Positions 25,607 through 34,738 are shown, counted from the first letter of the stretch. The stretch is 64,000 nucleotides of DNA from Paraflavitalea sp966211765 (GCA_966211765.1 CBIHOV010000007.1:1-64000); one strand, 5' to 3'. Numbers and translations are program-made. The notes: generated by a model not told the origin, from the letters alone.

Positions 25607-26130
25607 ATTGAAATGGGTTTTTCGAATTTACCGAAAAATCACTGCTTTACCAAAAAGCAAGGGCGTTAACACATCATTACCAATTAAAAGGGATGGGCCA
25701 TCCTGGCATAGCAGAACAGCCCACCCTACAGGGTAGGGATTGCGTGTCTTGATCGATTACAGGTCGGATCTATTAGGTTGGGTTAGTAAGCGACAATGAA
25801 AAATGAGAGGATGAGAACCTTGTAGTGTAAAGGTTTTTCATACACGTTATTAATTTAAAGGATAAGGGATTGGATAGAGGGTACGATCAAACAAGGAATT
25901 AGCGTAGCAGGGTCAGGATTATAAACGGAAGGGAGAATCAGTTATTTTATGGGCTGGCTACATTTATTTTATTCTGAACCGCCCGTCAGTGAACGCCCGC
26001 TGTATTGAAATCGGACAGTGCGAGGAGGCTGTTTTACACATAATAGTTTGATCCATAATCAATTAATAATATGGCATTATACTGGGTGCGATCAAGCAAA
26101 TACGACATTAACACCCACCAAAAACATACC
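25607..26130. other. Intergenic region between ykuK and the ABC permease
   Basis: About 520 bp without a convincing gene. It holds the divergent promoters of both neighbours, a short palindrome (ACCCT/AGGGT, 25723-25734) and an imperfect inverted repeat GATGGGC/GCCCACC (25693-25724). No tRNA, mobile-element end or decayed gene was recognised. Confidence 0.5.
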
Positions 26131-28515
26131 ATGCTGCTCAACTATTTCAAGACCGCCTGGCGAAACATTACCAAGAACAAATTTTCCTCCTTCATCAATA
26201 TGGGAGGGTTAGCCGTAGGAATAGGAGTAAGTATGCTGATAGGTCTTTGGATCTGGGACGAACTATCTTACAACAAATACCACCAGCACTATAACCGCAT
26301 TGCCCTGGTGATGCAGCATGTGACCAACAACGGGGCCGTACAAACTGTGCCCGTAGTACCCTATCCCCTGGCCAACGAACTGCGCAAGAACTATGGCAGC
26401 GATTTCAAGAACATTGTCATGGCCGGAGGCAATGGCAATCATATCCTAACAGTGGGCGACAAAAAGTTGACCCAAAGCGGAGGTTATTTTGAATCGAAAG
26501 CACCGGACATGTTTACCCTGAAAATGCTCAAGGGAAGTTCCAATGGCTTACAGGATCCGGCCTCCATTCTCTTATCAGCATCAACAGCCAAAGCTTTTTT
26601 TGGTGATGCGGACCCCATGAATCAATTCATCAAAATTGACAACAGGATAGATGCAAAGGTCACCGGCATCTATGAAGACCTGCCACACAATTCCACCCTG
26701 GCCGAAGTAAGCTTTATGGCGCCCTGGGACCTTTACTTCAGCAATACAGAATGGATCAGAACAGCCAGCGATCCCTGGCGGCCGAATGCTTTTCAGATCT
26801 ATGCACAGTTAGCAGACAATGCCGATCTTGACAAAGTATCCTTAAAGATAAAAGACGAAAAGCTTAAGAACGTGAATGCCCAACTGGCAAAGAAAAAACC
26901 TGCGCTATTCCTGCAGCCCATGAGCAAATGGCATTTGTATTCAGAATTTAAGGACGGGGTGAATATCGGGGGCAGGATAAAATACCTGTGGCTGTTTGGC
27001 ACCATTGGTGTTTTTGTATTGCTGCTGGCCTGTATCAACTTCATGAACCTGAGTACAGCCCGGTCTGAAAAACGTGCCAGGGAAGTAGGCATCCGCAAGG
27101 CCATTGGTTCCCTACGCATCCAACTCATCAGCCAGTTCTTTAGTGAATCCATACTGATAACCACCTGTTCCTTCCTGATCTCTCTGGTATTCGTCATAGC
27201 GCTGCTTCCTTTCTTTAATGAAGTAGCCGATAAAAAAATAACAGTTCCACTCGACAATCCTTTTTTCTGGTTATTGGGCCTTGGGTTTAGTGTGCTCACG
27301 GGCCTTATTGCCGGCAGTTATCCTGCCTTCTACTTTTCATCTTTCCAACCGGTCAAAATACTGAAAGGAACATTCAAAGCGGGTAAATGGGCTGCCATAC
27401 CGCGTAAGGCATTGGTGACTGTGCAATTCACCGTATCAGTGATCATGATCATTGGCACCGTGATCGTTTTCCGGCAGATCCAGTTTGTGAAGAACCGGCC
27501 CATTGGTTATGAAAGCAATGGCCTGGTGGTATTACCGATGGTGACGGAAGATATACATAAACATTTTGATGCAGTAAAAGCAGCCCTGCTGAAAACCGGA
27601 ACGATTGTATCAATAGCGGAAAGCGGCAGCACACCAACGGAAGCCTGGAATACCAGTAGTGGCTTTGAGTGGAAAGGTAAAGACCCCGCTTTGTCTGTTG
27701 ATTTTCCAAGGATCGATGTTTCCTACGACTATGGTAAAACCATTGGCTGGGAACTGGCAGCGGGTCGTGATTTTTCAAAAGACTTTGCCAGCGATTCTTC
27801 AGCTTTTATTATCAATGAAGCAGCTGTTAAATTCATGGGCCTGCAAAACCCCATTGGTGAAACCATTAAATGGTTTGGCGAGCCCTATAAGGTCGTTGGT
27901 GTTATCAAGGACATGATCATGCAAAACCCTTATGAGCAGGTAAAACCTGCTTTTTTCACGCTATATACAGGAGCGCAGAATGTAGTGGTGCTGAAGATCA
28001 ACCCGGCTGTAAGTGCTGGCAATGCCTTGAGCGCCATTGAACCAGTTTTCAGGACATTCAATCCTGCACAGCCTTTTGAATACCACTTTGCTGATGAAGC
28101 GTACAACAGGAAATTTGGAAATGAAGAACGCATTGGCAAATTAGCCGGCTTCTTTGCTGCGCTGGCTATCTTTATCAGCTGTCTCGGCCTATTTGGAATG
28201 GCTTCTTTTATGGCCGAACAGCGTACAAAAGAGATCGGTATACGTAAGGTGCTTGGCGCGTCTGTATTAAATGTATGGAGGCTTTTGTCGAAAGACTTTG
28301 TGGCGCTGGTGATTCTCTCTTTATTCATTGCTACGCCCATTGCTTACTATTTCATGCATAGCTGGCTCCAGGGATATGAATACCGCACACCCATTTCCTG
28401 GTGGTTTTTTGCCGCCACTGGTGCCGGGGCATTGCTGATCACCTTGCTAACCGTAAGCTTTCAGGCTATTAAAGCAGCACTGGCCAATCCCACGAAGAGT
28501 TTGAAAACAGAGTGA
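26131..28515 (+). CDS. ABC transporter permease, FtsX/MacB type
   Basis: 794-residue permease. Start at 26131 (MLLNYFKTAWRNITKNKFSS) matches the family opening; the extension to 26071 does not. Two MacB_PCD-FtsX modules: TM1 near residues 20-45, a periplasmic MacB-like domain, an FtsX block of three TMs about 285-430 (GVFVLLLACINFMNLSTARS and EVGIRKAIGS), a second periplasmic domain, and a second FtsX block in the last 120 residues (KEIGIRKVLGAS). Bacteroidota carry many such single-gene permeases without an adjacent ATPase; they probably share one in trans and act in lipid, lipoprotein or peptide export. No ATPase gene is in this region. Confidence 0.93.
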   Translation: MLLNYFKTAWRNITKNKFSSFINMGGLAVGIGVSMLIGLWIWDELSYNKYHQHYNRIALVMQHVTNNGAVQTVPVVPYPLANELRKNYGSDFKNIVMAGGNGNHILTVGDKKLTQSGGYFESKAPDMFTLKMLKGSSNGLQDPASILLSASTAKAFFGDADPMNQFIKIDNRIDAKVTGIYEDLPHNSTLAEVSFMAPWDLYFSNTEWIRTASDPWRPNAFQIYAQLADNADLDKVSLKIKDEKLKNVNAQLAKKKPALFLQPMSKWHLYSEFKDGVNIGGRIKYLWLFGTIGVFVLLLACINFMNLSTARSEKRAREVGIRKAIGSLRIQLISQFFSESILITTCSFLISLVFVIALLPFFNEVADKKITVPLDNPFFWLLGLGFSVLTGLIAGSYPAFYFSSFQPVKILKGTFKAGKWAAIPRKALVTVQFTVSVIMIIGTVIVFRQIQFVKNRPIGYESNGLVVLPMVTEDIHKHFDAVKAALLKTGTIVSIAESGSTPTEAWNTSSGFEWKGKDPALSVDFPRIDVSYDYGKTIGWELAAGRDFSKDFASDSSAFIINEAAVKFMGLQNPIGETIKWFGEPYKVVGVIKDMIMQNPYEQVKPAFFTLYTGAQNVVVLKINPAVSAGNALSAIEPVFRTFNPAQPFEYHFADEAYNRKFGNEERIGKLAGFFAALAIFISCLGLFGMASFMAEQRTKEIGIRKVLGASVLNVWRLLSKDFVALVILSLFIATPIAYYFMHSWLQGYEYRTPISWWFFAATGAGALLITLLTVSFQAIKAALANPTKSLKTE

Positions 28516-28534
28516 TCAATAACCATAAAGAAGG

Positions 28535-28903
28535 TTAAAATTGCCCCGTGCTCAATAAAACGAGCGTACAGGCTTCCATTGGCTGTATTCCTTTTTCTTT
28601 GGCCAGCGTAGCCAGTTCCTCGTTTTCGGCGCCAGGATTGAAGATAATGCGCTTAGGATGCAGGGAAAAGATATAGTCGTAGTACTCTTTCTGATGGGTA
28701 GGGTTGAGGTATAAGGTAACCGTATCGACATCAGCGACGGATTTTTGTTCCGTTTCCACATTCACATCTGCCACCTTCGACGGTTTACGACCTATGGCCA
28801 CCACCGGATGGTTATTGGCCCGTAGTTTGTTAATTGCCAGGAAACTATAACGCTCCGGATTATCTGATGCGCCTAATACCACTGTCTTTTTAGCCTTGCC
28901 CAT
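28535..28903 (-). CDS. CoA-binding domain protein
   Basis: 122-residue Rossmann-like CoA_binding (YccU-type) protein: nucleotide-binding loop VVLGASDNPERYSFLA at the N-terminus, YLNPTHQKEYYDY in the middle and the conserved IIFNPGAENEEL near residue 90. A cytoplasmic protein expected to bind CoA or acyl-CoA through the Rossmann fold; the physiological role is unknown. Convergent with the ABC permease gene (19-bp gap); not in an obvious operon. Confidence 0.9.
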   Translation of the reverse strand: MGKAKKTVVLGASDNPERYSFLAINKLRANNHPVVAIGRKPSKVADVNVETEQKSVADVDTVTLYLNPTHQKEYYDYIFSLHPKRIIFNPGAENEELATLAKEKGIQPMEACTLVLLSTGQF

Positions 28904-29011
28904 GCTGAATGCTTTATATAATAACGAATATAGCGGTTATTTGGTTTGATGCCAGCTGTAACGACCTTGTCGGCTGTCAGCCTGAGCCCGCAAAGCCGAT
29001 AATCGCTGCCA

Positions 29012-29046
29012 CAGGGTGGGTCGCCCTTAAAGGGCGGCTCACCCTG
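29012..29046. repeat. GGGTGGGTCGCCC hairpin repeat (family B), copy 2
   Basis: A 35-nt inverted repeat whose arms share the core AGGGTGGGTCGCCCTT and AGGGCGGCTCACCCT with 7761-7800. It ends one base from the stop codon (29048-29050) of the epimerase gene. No T-tract follows. Confidence 0.85.
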
Positions 29047-29047
29047 G

Positions 29048-30151
29048 TTAAAACAAATGATACTTCTTACGGTGTGTTTTACGCACAATATCCTGCAACG
29101 CATCACTGGCTTGTAGATATTTGAACCGGAAACCTGACTTCAGCAACCTTCCAGGTAATACCCAGCGGCTTTTCAGCACCAACTCCGATTCTGTTCCAAT
29201 CAATCCGGCCCCCAGTTCAAGCATCCAGGTAAAAGCGGGCAACCCAAACTTATGACCAGTAACCCTGCGCAACATACGCATGAAATCAGTATTGGTAACC
29301 GGGTTGGGAGCAGCACAATTGTATACACCTTCCGCCTCCGGATGTTCATAGCACCATTCCACAATACGGCACAGGTCTTCTTCATGTATCCAGCTGTACA
29401 TCTGCCTTCCATTTCCCTGGTAACCGCCAAGCCCTGCCTTCAGCAGATTGAAATAAGGCTTCATCACGCCGCCTGCGCCCAGCGTAATCGCTGCTCTCAA
29501 TGCCACCTTGCGGGTAGCCGGTGTATGCTCCTCAAAAAAGGTATGTTCCCATTGCTGACAAATACCTACTGAAAAGTCTTTGTCCAGCAATTGGTATTGC
29601 GCCGAGTCTTTACCATGCAATAAGCCTGCCTTCACCTTCTTCCAGCGATAACGCATCTTGTCCAGCAATGAGTAAGGCATGTTATCCTGCTTCAGGTCAC
29701 TGATCTCCCCATTCTCTTCTTCCTGTGGCCGGTCCATCGCATGACGGTAAATGGTGGCCGATGCCGCATTGATCCATAACTGCGGAGGTTTTTTAGCATG
29801 GCGTATGGCCTGGCCAATCGCCTGGGTAGCATCTACCCTACTCGCCAGCACCTCCTGCTTATTACGCTCATTGTAGCGGCAATTGACCGATTTACCAGCC
29901 AGGTTGATCACCACATCACAACCTTCTATATCATTGAGCCAATGGGTCTCTACATGCTTGCCATCCCAGCGCCAATAAGTAATGTTGTAGCCATCAGAGG
30001 CCTTTATCAGACGGTTGTTATGGTTATTGTTGTGGGCATTGACCGACTGGCGGGTGAGGATCACAACATGGTTGTCTTTTCCGAAATATTGCGCCATTGC
30101 CTGTCCGATAAATCCAGTGCCTCCTGCAATGATTATTTTCTTGTTTCTCAT
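29048..30151 (-). CDS. TIGR01777/DUF1731-type NAD-dependent epimerase
   Basis: 367-residue extended short-chain dehydrogenase. N-terminal GGTGFIGQAMAQYF is the NAD(P)-binding loop; VVINLAGKSVNCRY and SRVDATQAIGQAI are the signatures of the TIGR01777 (YfcH-like) family; the C-terminal region (PAFTWMLELGAGLIGTESELVLKSRWVLPGRLL) is the DUF1731 domain. The catalytic Ser/Tyr/Lys set is less clear than in classical epimerases, as is usual in this family. Cytoplasmic, substrate unknown. It lies downstream of the GbsR regulator/membrane protein pair on the same strand but is separated from them by a terminator. Hairpin repeat B follows the stop codon. Confidence 0.9.
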   Translation of the reverse strand: MRNKKIIIAGGTGFIGQAMAQYFGKDNHVVILTRQSVNAHNNNHNNRLIKASDGYNITYWRWDGKHVETHWLNDIEGCDVVINLAGKSVNCRYNERNKQEVLASRVDATQAIGQAIRHAKKPPQLWINAASATIYRHAMDRPQEEENGEISDLKQDNMPYSLLDKMRYRWKKVKAGLLHGKDSAQYQLLDKDFSVGICQQWEHTFFEEHTPATRKVALRAAITLGAGGVMKPYFNLLKAGLGGYQGNGRQMYSWIHEEDLCRIVEWCYEHPEAEGVYNCAAPNPVTNTDFMRMLRRVTGHKFGLPAFTWMLELGAGLIGTESELVLKSRWVLPGRLLKSGFRFKYLQASDALQDIVRKTHRKKYHLF

Positions 30152-30182
30152 ATTTTCAGAAATAACTGAAATAATATAGTAT

Positions 30183-30215
30183 AAAAAAGACCGGTTGCCC
30201 GGTTTACGATCTTTT
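30183..30215 (-). terminator. Terminator after the gbsR-like/membrane protein pair
   Basis: On the minus strand, AAAAGATCG and CGGTCTTTT (plus coordinates 30207-30215 and 30185-30193) pair with one wobble, around an inner CCGG/CCGG, and run into a T-tract. Confidence 0.7.
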
Positions 30216-30222
30216 AGCCCGT

Positions 30223-30621
30223 TTAGTCAATCAGCTGATCAGGGTTGATTGACTGTGTCTGGATCAGTGACAGTTTTTGGGTTTCGTTAATGCAGGTGAT
30301 CAGGTAATACACCGCCATAACAGGCGAGAAGAACAAGAGCACAAACAACATGATTATAATTCCATCCGACGGAAGTGATACCAACAGAGCAAGGATCACG
30401 GTTCCCAGCGTAATAAGATAGATCTTGCGCATAGTCTTTTTATAAGGCGCTGCGTAAAAGAAATGTACGATCACACTGATCAACTGCCAGCCGCCAACGA
30501 CGAAATAGGATGCAAAAAACATGGGATCATCCAACATTTGACCCGACCCAAGTACCACCACAAGACCCAATGCGATCAATACGCCCTGAATAATACAATC
30601 TACCCTTTTGAATGATTTCAT
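30223..30621 (-). CDS. Small four-TM membrane protein of unknown function
   Basis: 132-residue integral membrane protein with four predicted helices: CIIQGVLIALGLVVVLG, FFASYFVVGGWQLISVIVHFF, IYLITLGTVILALLV, and IIMLFVLLFFSPVMAVYYLI. No family recognised. It follows the GbsR/MarR-type regulator with an 8-bp gap, so the two are co-transcribed; it may be the effector of the response that the regulator controls. The hydrophilic C-terminal tail (residues about 110-132) is predicted cytoplasmic. A terminator follows. Confidence 0.7.
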   Translation of the reverse strand: MKSFKRVDCIIQGVLIALGLVVVLGSGQMLDDPMFFASYFVVGGWQLISVIVHFFYAAPYKKTMRKIYLITLGTVILALLVSLPSDGIIIMLFVLLFFSPVMAVYYLITCINETQKLSLIQTQSINPDQLID

Positions 30622-30629
30622 AAAACCTG

Positions 30630-31136
30630 TTATTTAAAGAACTTCATCAGGCTGCCCACAAACCAATTCTCATCGGCTTTTACCAATACATCCAACATCT
30701 TATCGGCCTGGTTGCCGAAACGCTTAATACCCTGCATCGTTTCCACAAACTGCTTTACTTCCTTATCTTTCTTATCGCCCTCTACTGCTGCCAGTTGGTC
30801 CATCAGTTTCAACATGGGATCAAGCTCCCTCCGCTTACGTTCCTTAATGATGGTGGTAGCCACTTTCCAGATATCCTTCTCGGCCACAAAGTACTCCCTG
30901 CGCTCACCGGGAATGCTGGTACGCTGAACCAGGGCCCAGTCTATCAGGTCCCTGATATTCATGTTCACATTGCCCCTGCTCACGCTCAGCTGCTCCATGA
31001 TGTCATCCTGGCTCAACGGATCAGGACTAACCAATAACAGCGCATGTATTTGCGCCATCGTGCGGTTAATACCCCAATGCGTTCCAAAGGAACCCCAGGA
31101 GTCAATAAACTGATGTTTGGCTTCACTTAATTTCAT
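30630..31136 (-). CDS. GbsR/MarR-type transcriptional regulator
   Basis: 168-residue winged-helix regulator of the GbsR subfamily: SWGSFGTHWGINRTMAQIHALLLVSPDPLSQDDI leads into the recognition helix LSVSRGNVNMNIRDLIDW and the wing (VQRTSIPGERREYFVAE), followed by a coiled-coil-like C-terminal dimerisation helix. GbsR proteins respond to small solutes such as choline or betaine in Bacillus; the ligand here cannot be deduced. Co-transcribed with the downstream four-TM membrane protein. Two palindromes at 31151-31166 and 31179-31196 lie in front of the start and are good candidates for autoregulation. Confidence 0.9.
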   Translation of the reverse strand: MKLSEAKHQFIDSWGSFGTHWGINRTMAQIHALLLVSPDPLSQDDIMEQLSVSRGNVNMNIRDLIDWALVQRTSIPGERREYFVAEKDIWKVATTIIKERKRRELDPMLKLMDQLAAVEGDKKDKEVKQFVETMQGIKRFGNQADKMLDVLVKADENWFVGSLMKFFK

Positions 31137-31150
31137 AGACTACCGTTTCA

Positions 31151-31196
31151 GGTATAAAGATATACCCTATTTCTGAAGTTTCAAATATTATTGAAA
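31151..31196. promoter_or_regulatory. Two palindromes upstream of the GbsR-type gene
   Basis: GGTATA-AAGA-TATACC (31151-31166) and TTTCAA-ATATTA-TTGAAA (31179-31196) are both perfect 6+6 palindromes, located 15 to 60 bp before the regulator's start codon, consistent with operators for a dimeric winged-helix repressor. Confidence 0.5.
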
Positions 31197-31253
31197 ATAT
31201 CAAACCTGCGGCCCGCCGGCTGATCGTGAGTAGGATCTCAACACGCATTGCTT

Positions 31254-31940
31254 TTACTGCGTTCTGTACCTGATAGGCTGTATTTTATAACTCTTCACCC
31301 TGTGCCCATCCTGTTCGGCAGGTATCCAGTTGGGCGAATCTTCCAGCAGCCGGGCGCTTTCTTTGTCCAGTGACCGGTCGATCGATTTGTGAATCCAAAC
31401 ATCCTGTACCGCTCCCAGCGCGCTCACTACAAATGCCACCCGCACTTCTCCCTGGATCCCTCCCAAAATCGCCTCGCGCGGATAACGCAGGTTTCGGTTA
31501 AGATATTGCTGCCAGCCTTTGGGTCCGCCTTCAAACTCAGATTCGACTTGCCCTGCTTTTAATGCTTTGTCTTTCCCTTCGGGCTCCTCTTCATGCTTTT
31601 TTTCACTCACCTTAACCCCATCTTCATATTCTCTCGACAGCAGCACTTTCCCTTTGTTATTGTAATAAAGCCAGGTGCCATTGCGCAGTCCATTTATAAA
31701 AAAACCAGTCGAATCGGCAAATCCTTTTTCATCATAATACACAAATCGCCCGTGGGCGATGGTCTTCTTTCTGTCTTTATAAGCTTCCACCTTGTTTAGC
31801 GGGCCGGCAGGAACATAATAATCCACCCGCCAGCAAGTGTCGTTGACCTTGGTAGAATAATCTTTCAGGGTTACCTGGCTGTGCAGGTTCGTAAAAGCCA
31901 TTAAAAGAAGGAGGGTGAACAGCAGTTGTCGGGCTTGCAT
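31254..31940 (-). CDS. TonB-like C-terminal domain protein with MORN-like repeats
   Basis: 228-residue exported protein. Signal peptide MQARQLLFTLLLLMAFTNLHSQ (cut after HS or SQ). The middle (about 55-105) has MORN-like turns (HGRFVYYDEKGF, NGTWLYYNNKGKVLLSREY). The C-terminal 85 residues are a TonB_C fold (NRNLRYPREAILGGIQGEVRVAFVVSALGAVQDVWI). It lacks the N-terminal membrane anchor and Pro-rich spacer of a true TonB, so it probably does not energise receptors but binds periplasmic or surface partners. It lies 84 bp downstream of the DUF5723 gene on the same strand and may belong to the same transcript as the biosynthetic operon. Confidence 0.85.
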   Translation of the reverse strand: MQARQLLFTLLLLMAFTNLHSQVTLKDYSTKVNDTCWRVDYYVPAGPLNKVEAYKDRKKTIAHGRFVYYDEKGFADSTGFFINGLRNGTWLYYNNKGKVLLSREYEDGVKVSEKKHEEEPEGKDKALKAGQVESEFEGGPKGWQQYLNRNLRYPREAILGGIQGEVRVAFVVSALGAVQDVWIHKSIDRSLDKESARLLEDSPNWIPAEQDGHRVKSYKIQPIRYRTQ

Positions 31941-32024
31941 ACATGTAAGGATTTGGGGTTATCTGCAAGATGCAAAAAATAACCCTTTTTCACAATCAAC
32001 CCGGCGGAATTAACATTGGGCCCC

Positions 32025-33470
32025 TCAATAGGGCGGACAATCGTATGCCTTGTTCCGTTTGTGCTCACTATCACGGCCCGCCCGGATAACCAAAGCGAGG
32101 TAGCCCCCTCCGTTTTGCATCCGGTTCTTGGCAAACAGGGTGGCCCAGTTGTGGATGCCCAGCAATAGCGGCCCTGCCTTCACAGCCCCACCTATCCGAA
32201 GCTGTTTCTCCGTATTGTACAATACAGGCATGTAAAATCCCCAGTTGCGGGTTTCCCAGCGGGGTGTCACCGCCAGCAGGTTTGTTTCCTTTACGTACAG
32301 GCGCTGATCGCCGGCCAAGGGAGAAAGATTGATGGAGATATCTGCATTGATATAAAAGGCGTCAAACAAATACCGGTCTACATTCACTACCACCCTCATA
32401 GGGTTGATCACACTGAAATTGCCTGTCAACCGGCCCATGCTGCTCACGATGGTGGCCAGGCTATCATTAAATCCTGCAATTCCATGGATCTCTTTAAATT
32501 TACTATCGAGGTCCATATCCGTTACTTCGCCCCGGAATCCCCTCACTGTGCGGCTATTGTTACTATACTTGTATTGATTGAACCCGATATCCAATATTGA
32601 AATACCGATCTTCCAGTCGTAATCATAGTAGCGCTCAGCCGGGTCATTGAAGTCGGCAATTACGGTGGGTTTGATCAGGTATTCCACGCCCACATCAAAG
32701 GAAGCGCCTCCTTCAGTGTTGTTTACAAAATCTTTCAGGTTCTGATTTGATCCTTTCTCCTTCTTCCAGGTATCGAAATTGGAAGAATAGCCATAGTGCG
32801 CAGCTGCGTCTTTCAGCACATATTTTTCCTGGCCATTTTCGATGATCCTTTCCACCTGACCACTCACAAGCCGCGCATGCGCCCCCGATAGTCCGCGGGA
32901 TACCTTTACCGTGATCCCTGCGTTCAGCCGGCTGCGTTCATTGTCCACAATAGTTTGAGCATAGCTGCCAAACAATTCAAGCCAGCTGCTGGTAGTCATT
33001 TCGGCACTATAATCTGTATTTCCCCCGTTCATGAGGAAGAAGGCCCGGGCGCTTCGCAGGGTATCGGCAAAGGCATAGGGGCTGGTTTTGATACTTGAAT
33101 AACTACGGATATTAATTCCTCCGGCGATGGCTGCCCTGCGGTTAAGCGCTATGCGCGCATTGAGCAGGTTCACATTGGCATTGGCCTGCATAAAGCGGGC
33201 GAAATAGCCTTTGTCAAACTGGTACTCAGCAGTGCCACCAAAAGAAAGGAGTGAATATTTGTGGAGCGTCACGGCATTGGTAGCCGGCTTTACCTGTACG
33301 GAAAAAACGTCTATATCCCAGGCAAAAGGAGTGTTGACAATAGAAGCAGGATTATTACCTACCCCCAGACTGCCAGCAAAGGAGGAGCCGTTCACAGCAT
33401 GATAATTCTGTGCAATCGCTGCTATCTGGGCCATTAACAGCCCAGCCAAAAAAGGTAAGGTCTTAAACAT
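32025..33470 (-). CDS. DUF5723 outer-membrane beta-barrel-like protein
   Basis: 481-residue exported protein of the DUF5723 family. Signal peptide MFKTLPFLAGLLMAQIAAIAQ, then the family opening (GSSFAGSLGVGNNPASIVNTPFAWDIDVFS). The rest alternates short amphipathic beta strands ending in aromatic residues, as expected for an outer-membrane barrel. Function unknown. It starts 20 bp after the FAD-oxidoreductase stop, so it is very likely co-transcribed with the UbiA-T3PKS-MT-FAD operon. Involvement in placing or transporting the lipid product at the outer membrane is inference only. Confidence 0.82.
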   Translation of the reverse strand: MFKTLPFLAGLLMAQIAAIAQNYHAVNGSSFAGSLGVGNNPASIVNTPFAWDIDVFSVQVKPATNAVTLHKYSLLSFGGTAEYQFDKGYFARFMQANANVNLLNARIALNRRAAIAGGINIRSYSSIKTSPYAFADTLRSARAFFLMNGGNTDYSAEMTTSSWLELFGSYAQTIVDNERSRLNAGITVKVSRGLSGAHARLVSGQVERIIENGQEKYVLKDAAAHYGYSSNFDTWKKEKGSNQNLKDFVNNTEGGASFDVGVEYLIKPTVIADFNDPAERYYDYDWKIGISILDIGFNQYKYSNNSRTVRGFRGEVTDMDLDSKFKEIHGIAGFNDSLATIVSSMGRLTGNFSVINPMRVVVNVDRYLFDAFYINADISINLSPLAGDQRLYVKETNLLAVTPRWETRNWGFYMPVLYNTEKQLRIGGAVKAGPLLLGIHNWATLFAKNRMQNGGGYLALVIRAGRDSEHKRNKAYDCPPY

Positions 33471-33490
33471 GCTACTAAAAAAGGTTGCTA

Positions 33491-34630
33491 CTAAAAAGGT
33501 TTACCGTGCGTTTGCCCTATCAGAAAGGCAACGAACTTTGGAAAAGGTTTTACAACGGTTATCAGGAAATTAGACAAAGATGCACTGCCAAAAAAACGTT
33601 GGATCAAACGCCCTGCCTGTAAGCGACGGCCAAATTGTTTCTCCCACTGCTGCGTGTATTGCAGCTCCATTTCATAGCGTGTAATACGGCCTTTCATAAA
33701 CTGGCTGATCTCTTCAAAGGCTAGTTTACTGCCATGTAAAGCCATGCTCATACCATTGCCACAAAGCGGCGTGATCATACCTGCCGCGTCGCCAATCATC
33801 AGTACATGGTTCTCTACCTGGTTTTTTCTATTAAAGGATATCCGGGAAATGGTCAGCGGTTCTGCATACAGGAATCTGGAATTGGAGAATATTTTCTCCA
33901 GGAAAGGATTTTTTTGAAGGATATTTTTTTCCATCGCCTGGATATCATTGTGGCTTTTGCGCAGATTCCTGGCGGTGGTCAGATAACAGAGACAATATTT
34001 ATTGTTCTCTATGCGTGATATGCCGCAATAACCATTCTCAAAATTATGTAATGCAATGAGATCTTCCGGAAAAAAGGTTTCAATATGATACTTTACCCCT
34101 ACAAAATGGTTGAGCTTATTGGGCTTTACCTGGGTAAAAGGCCTTTTCCATTTGGCATCCAGGTTACTCCTTTTCCCATAAGTACCGGCAGCAATGGTCA
34201 CTTCCGTTTCCCCCCGGGAAGAAAAAATAACAAAAGCATTATTCCGGTATACAACATTCACCACCTTGGTTTCTTCCATCAGCACCACCCCTTCCCTGCG
34301 GGCAATATTGGCCAGCAATTGATCCAGCGTATACCGGCTAATACCAAATCCCCCCAGTGGCAGAGCAGCTTCGATATACCTCCCATTGGGTGCGCTGACC
34401 TGCAAACGGTTGATGACCGGCAATTGCATATCACTCAAAGGCACTCCCAGCTCTTCCAGGAAATTCCAGCTTTCCAGGCTGATGTATTCGCCGCAAACTT
34501 TATGAAAAGGGTATTTTTCCCGCTCAAATACGATGGTACGATAGCCGGCCCGCACACACTGGATAGACAGGGCAAGCCCTGCCAACCCACCTCCTATGAT
34601 GGCAATATCGTATTTTGGGTCAAGGCTCAA
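33491..34630 (-). CDS. FAD-dependent oxidoreductase of the T3PKS operon
   Basis: 379-residue flavoprotein of the geranylgeranyl reductase/UbiH-like monooxygenase group. FAD-binding GGGLAGLA at residues 13-20 (in YDIAIIGGGLAGLALS), the CGEYISLES motif around residues 46-54, and GDAAGMITPLCGNGMSMAL near 285-305 (second FAD motif). The codon before the start is an in-frame TGA, and the Rossmann strand begins at residue 7, so translation must begin at the TTG at 34630. Position and class match the SrsC-type hydroxylase of phenolic-lipid clusters, predicting ring hydroxylation or reduction of prenyl double bonds. Follows the methyltransferase by 108 bp and precedes the DUF5723 gene by 20 bp. Confidence 0.85.
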   Translation of the reverse strand: MSLDPKYDIAIIGGGLAGLALSIQCVRAGYRTIVFEREKYPFHKVCGEYISLESWNFLEELGVPLSDMQLPVINRLQVSAPNGRYIEAALPLGGFGISRYTLDQLLANIARREGVVLMEETKVVNVVYRNNAFVIFSSRGETEVTIAAGTYGKRSNLDAKWKRPFTQVKPNKLNHFVGVKYHIETFFPEDLIALHNFENGYCGISRIENNKYCLCYLTTARNLRKSHNDIQAMEKNILQKNPFLEKIFSNSRFLYAEPLTISRISFNRKNQVENHVLMIGDAAGMITPLCGNGMSMALHGSKLAFEEISQFMKGRITRYEMELQYTQQWEKQFGRRLQAGRLIQRFFGSASLSNFLITVVKPFPKFVAFLIGQTHGKPF

Positions 34631-34738
34631 TCAGCGGTATTAATGATGTGTTGTTTTTTACGTATGAATGGCCCTTTATGAGCTACGAGCGTAGCGCTCC
34701 GGGTCTTTATCTATCAACGCCTCTCTTCGAAGCAAACA

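Noticed and set aside
25927..26020. Possible sigma-54-type or CGGACA palindromic promoter before the ABC permease
   Set aside because: Only a loose CTGT...ACAG symmetry and no proper -24/-12 spacing; not enough to call.
26131..28515. Partner ATPase for the FtsX-type permease
   Set aside because: No ABC ATPase gene lies within 10 kb on either side; no operon could be assigned.
34682..34699. GCTAC/GTAGC and GAGCG/CGCTC hairpins between the methyltransferase and FAD genes
   Set aside because: Short mutually exclusive 5-bp stems without a T-tract; no basis for an attenuator call.
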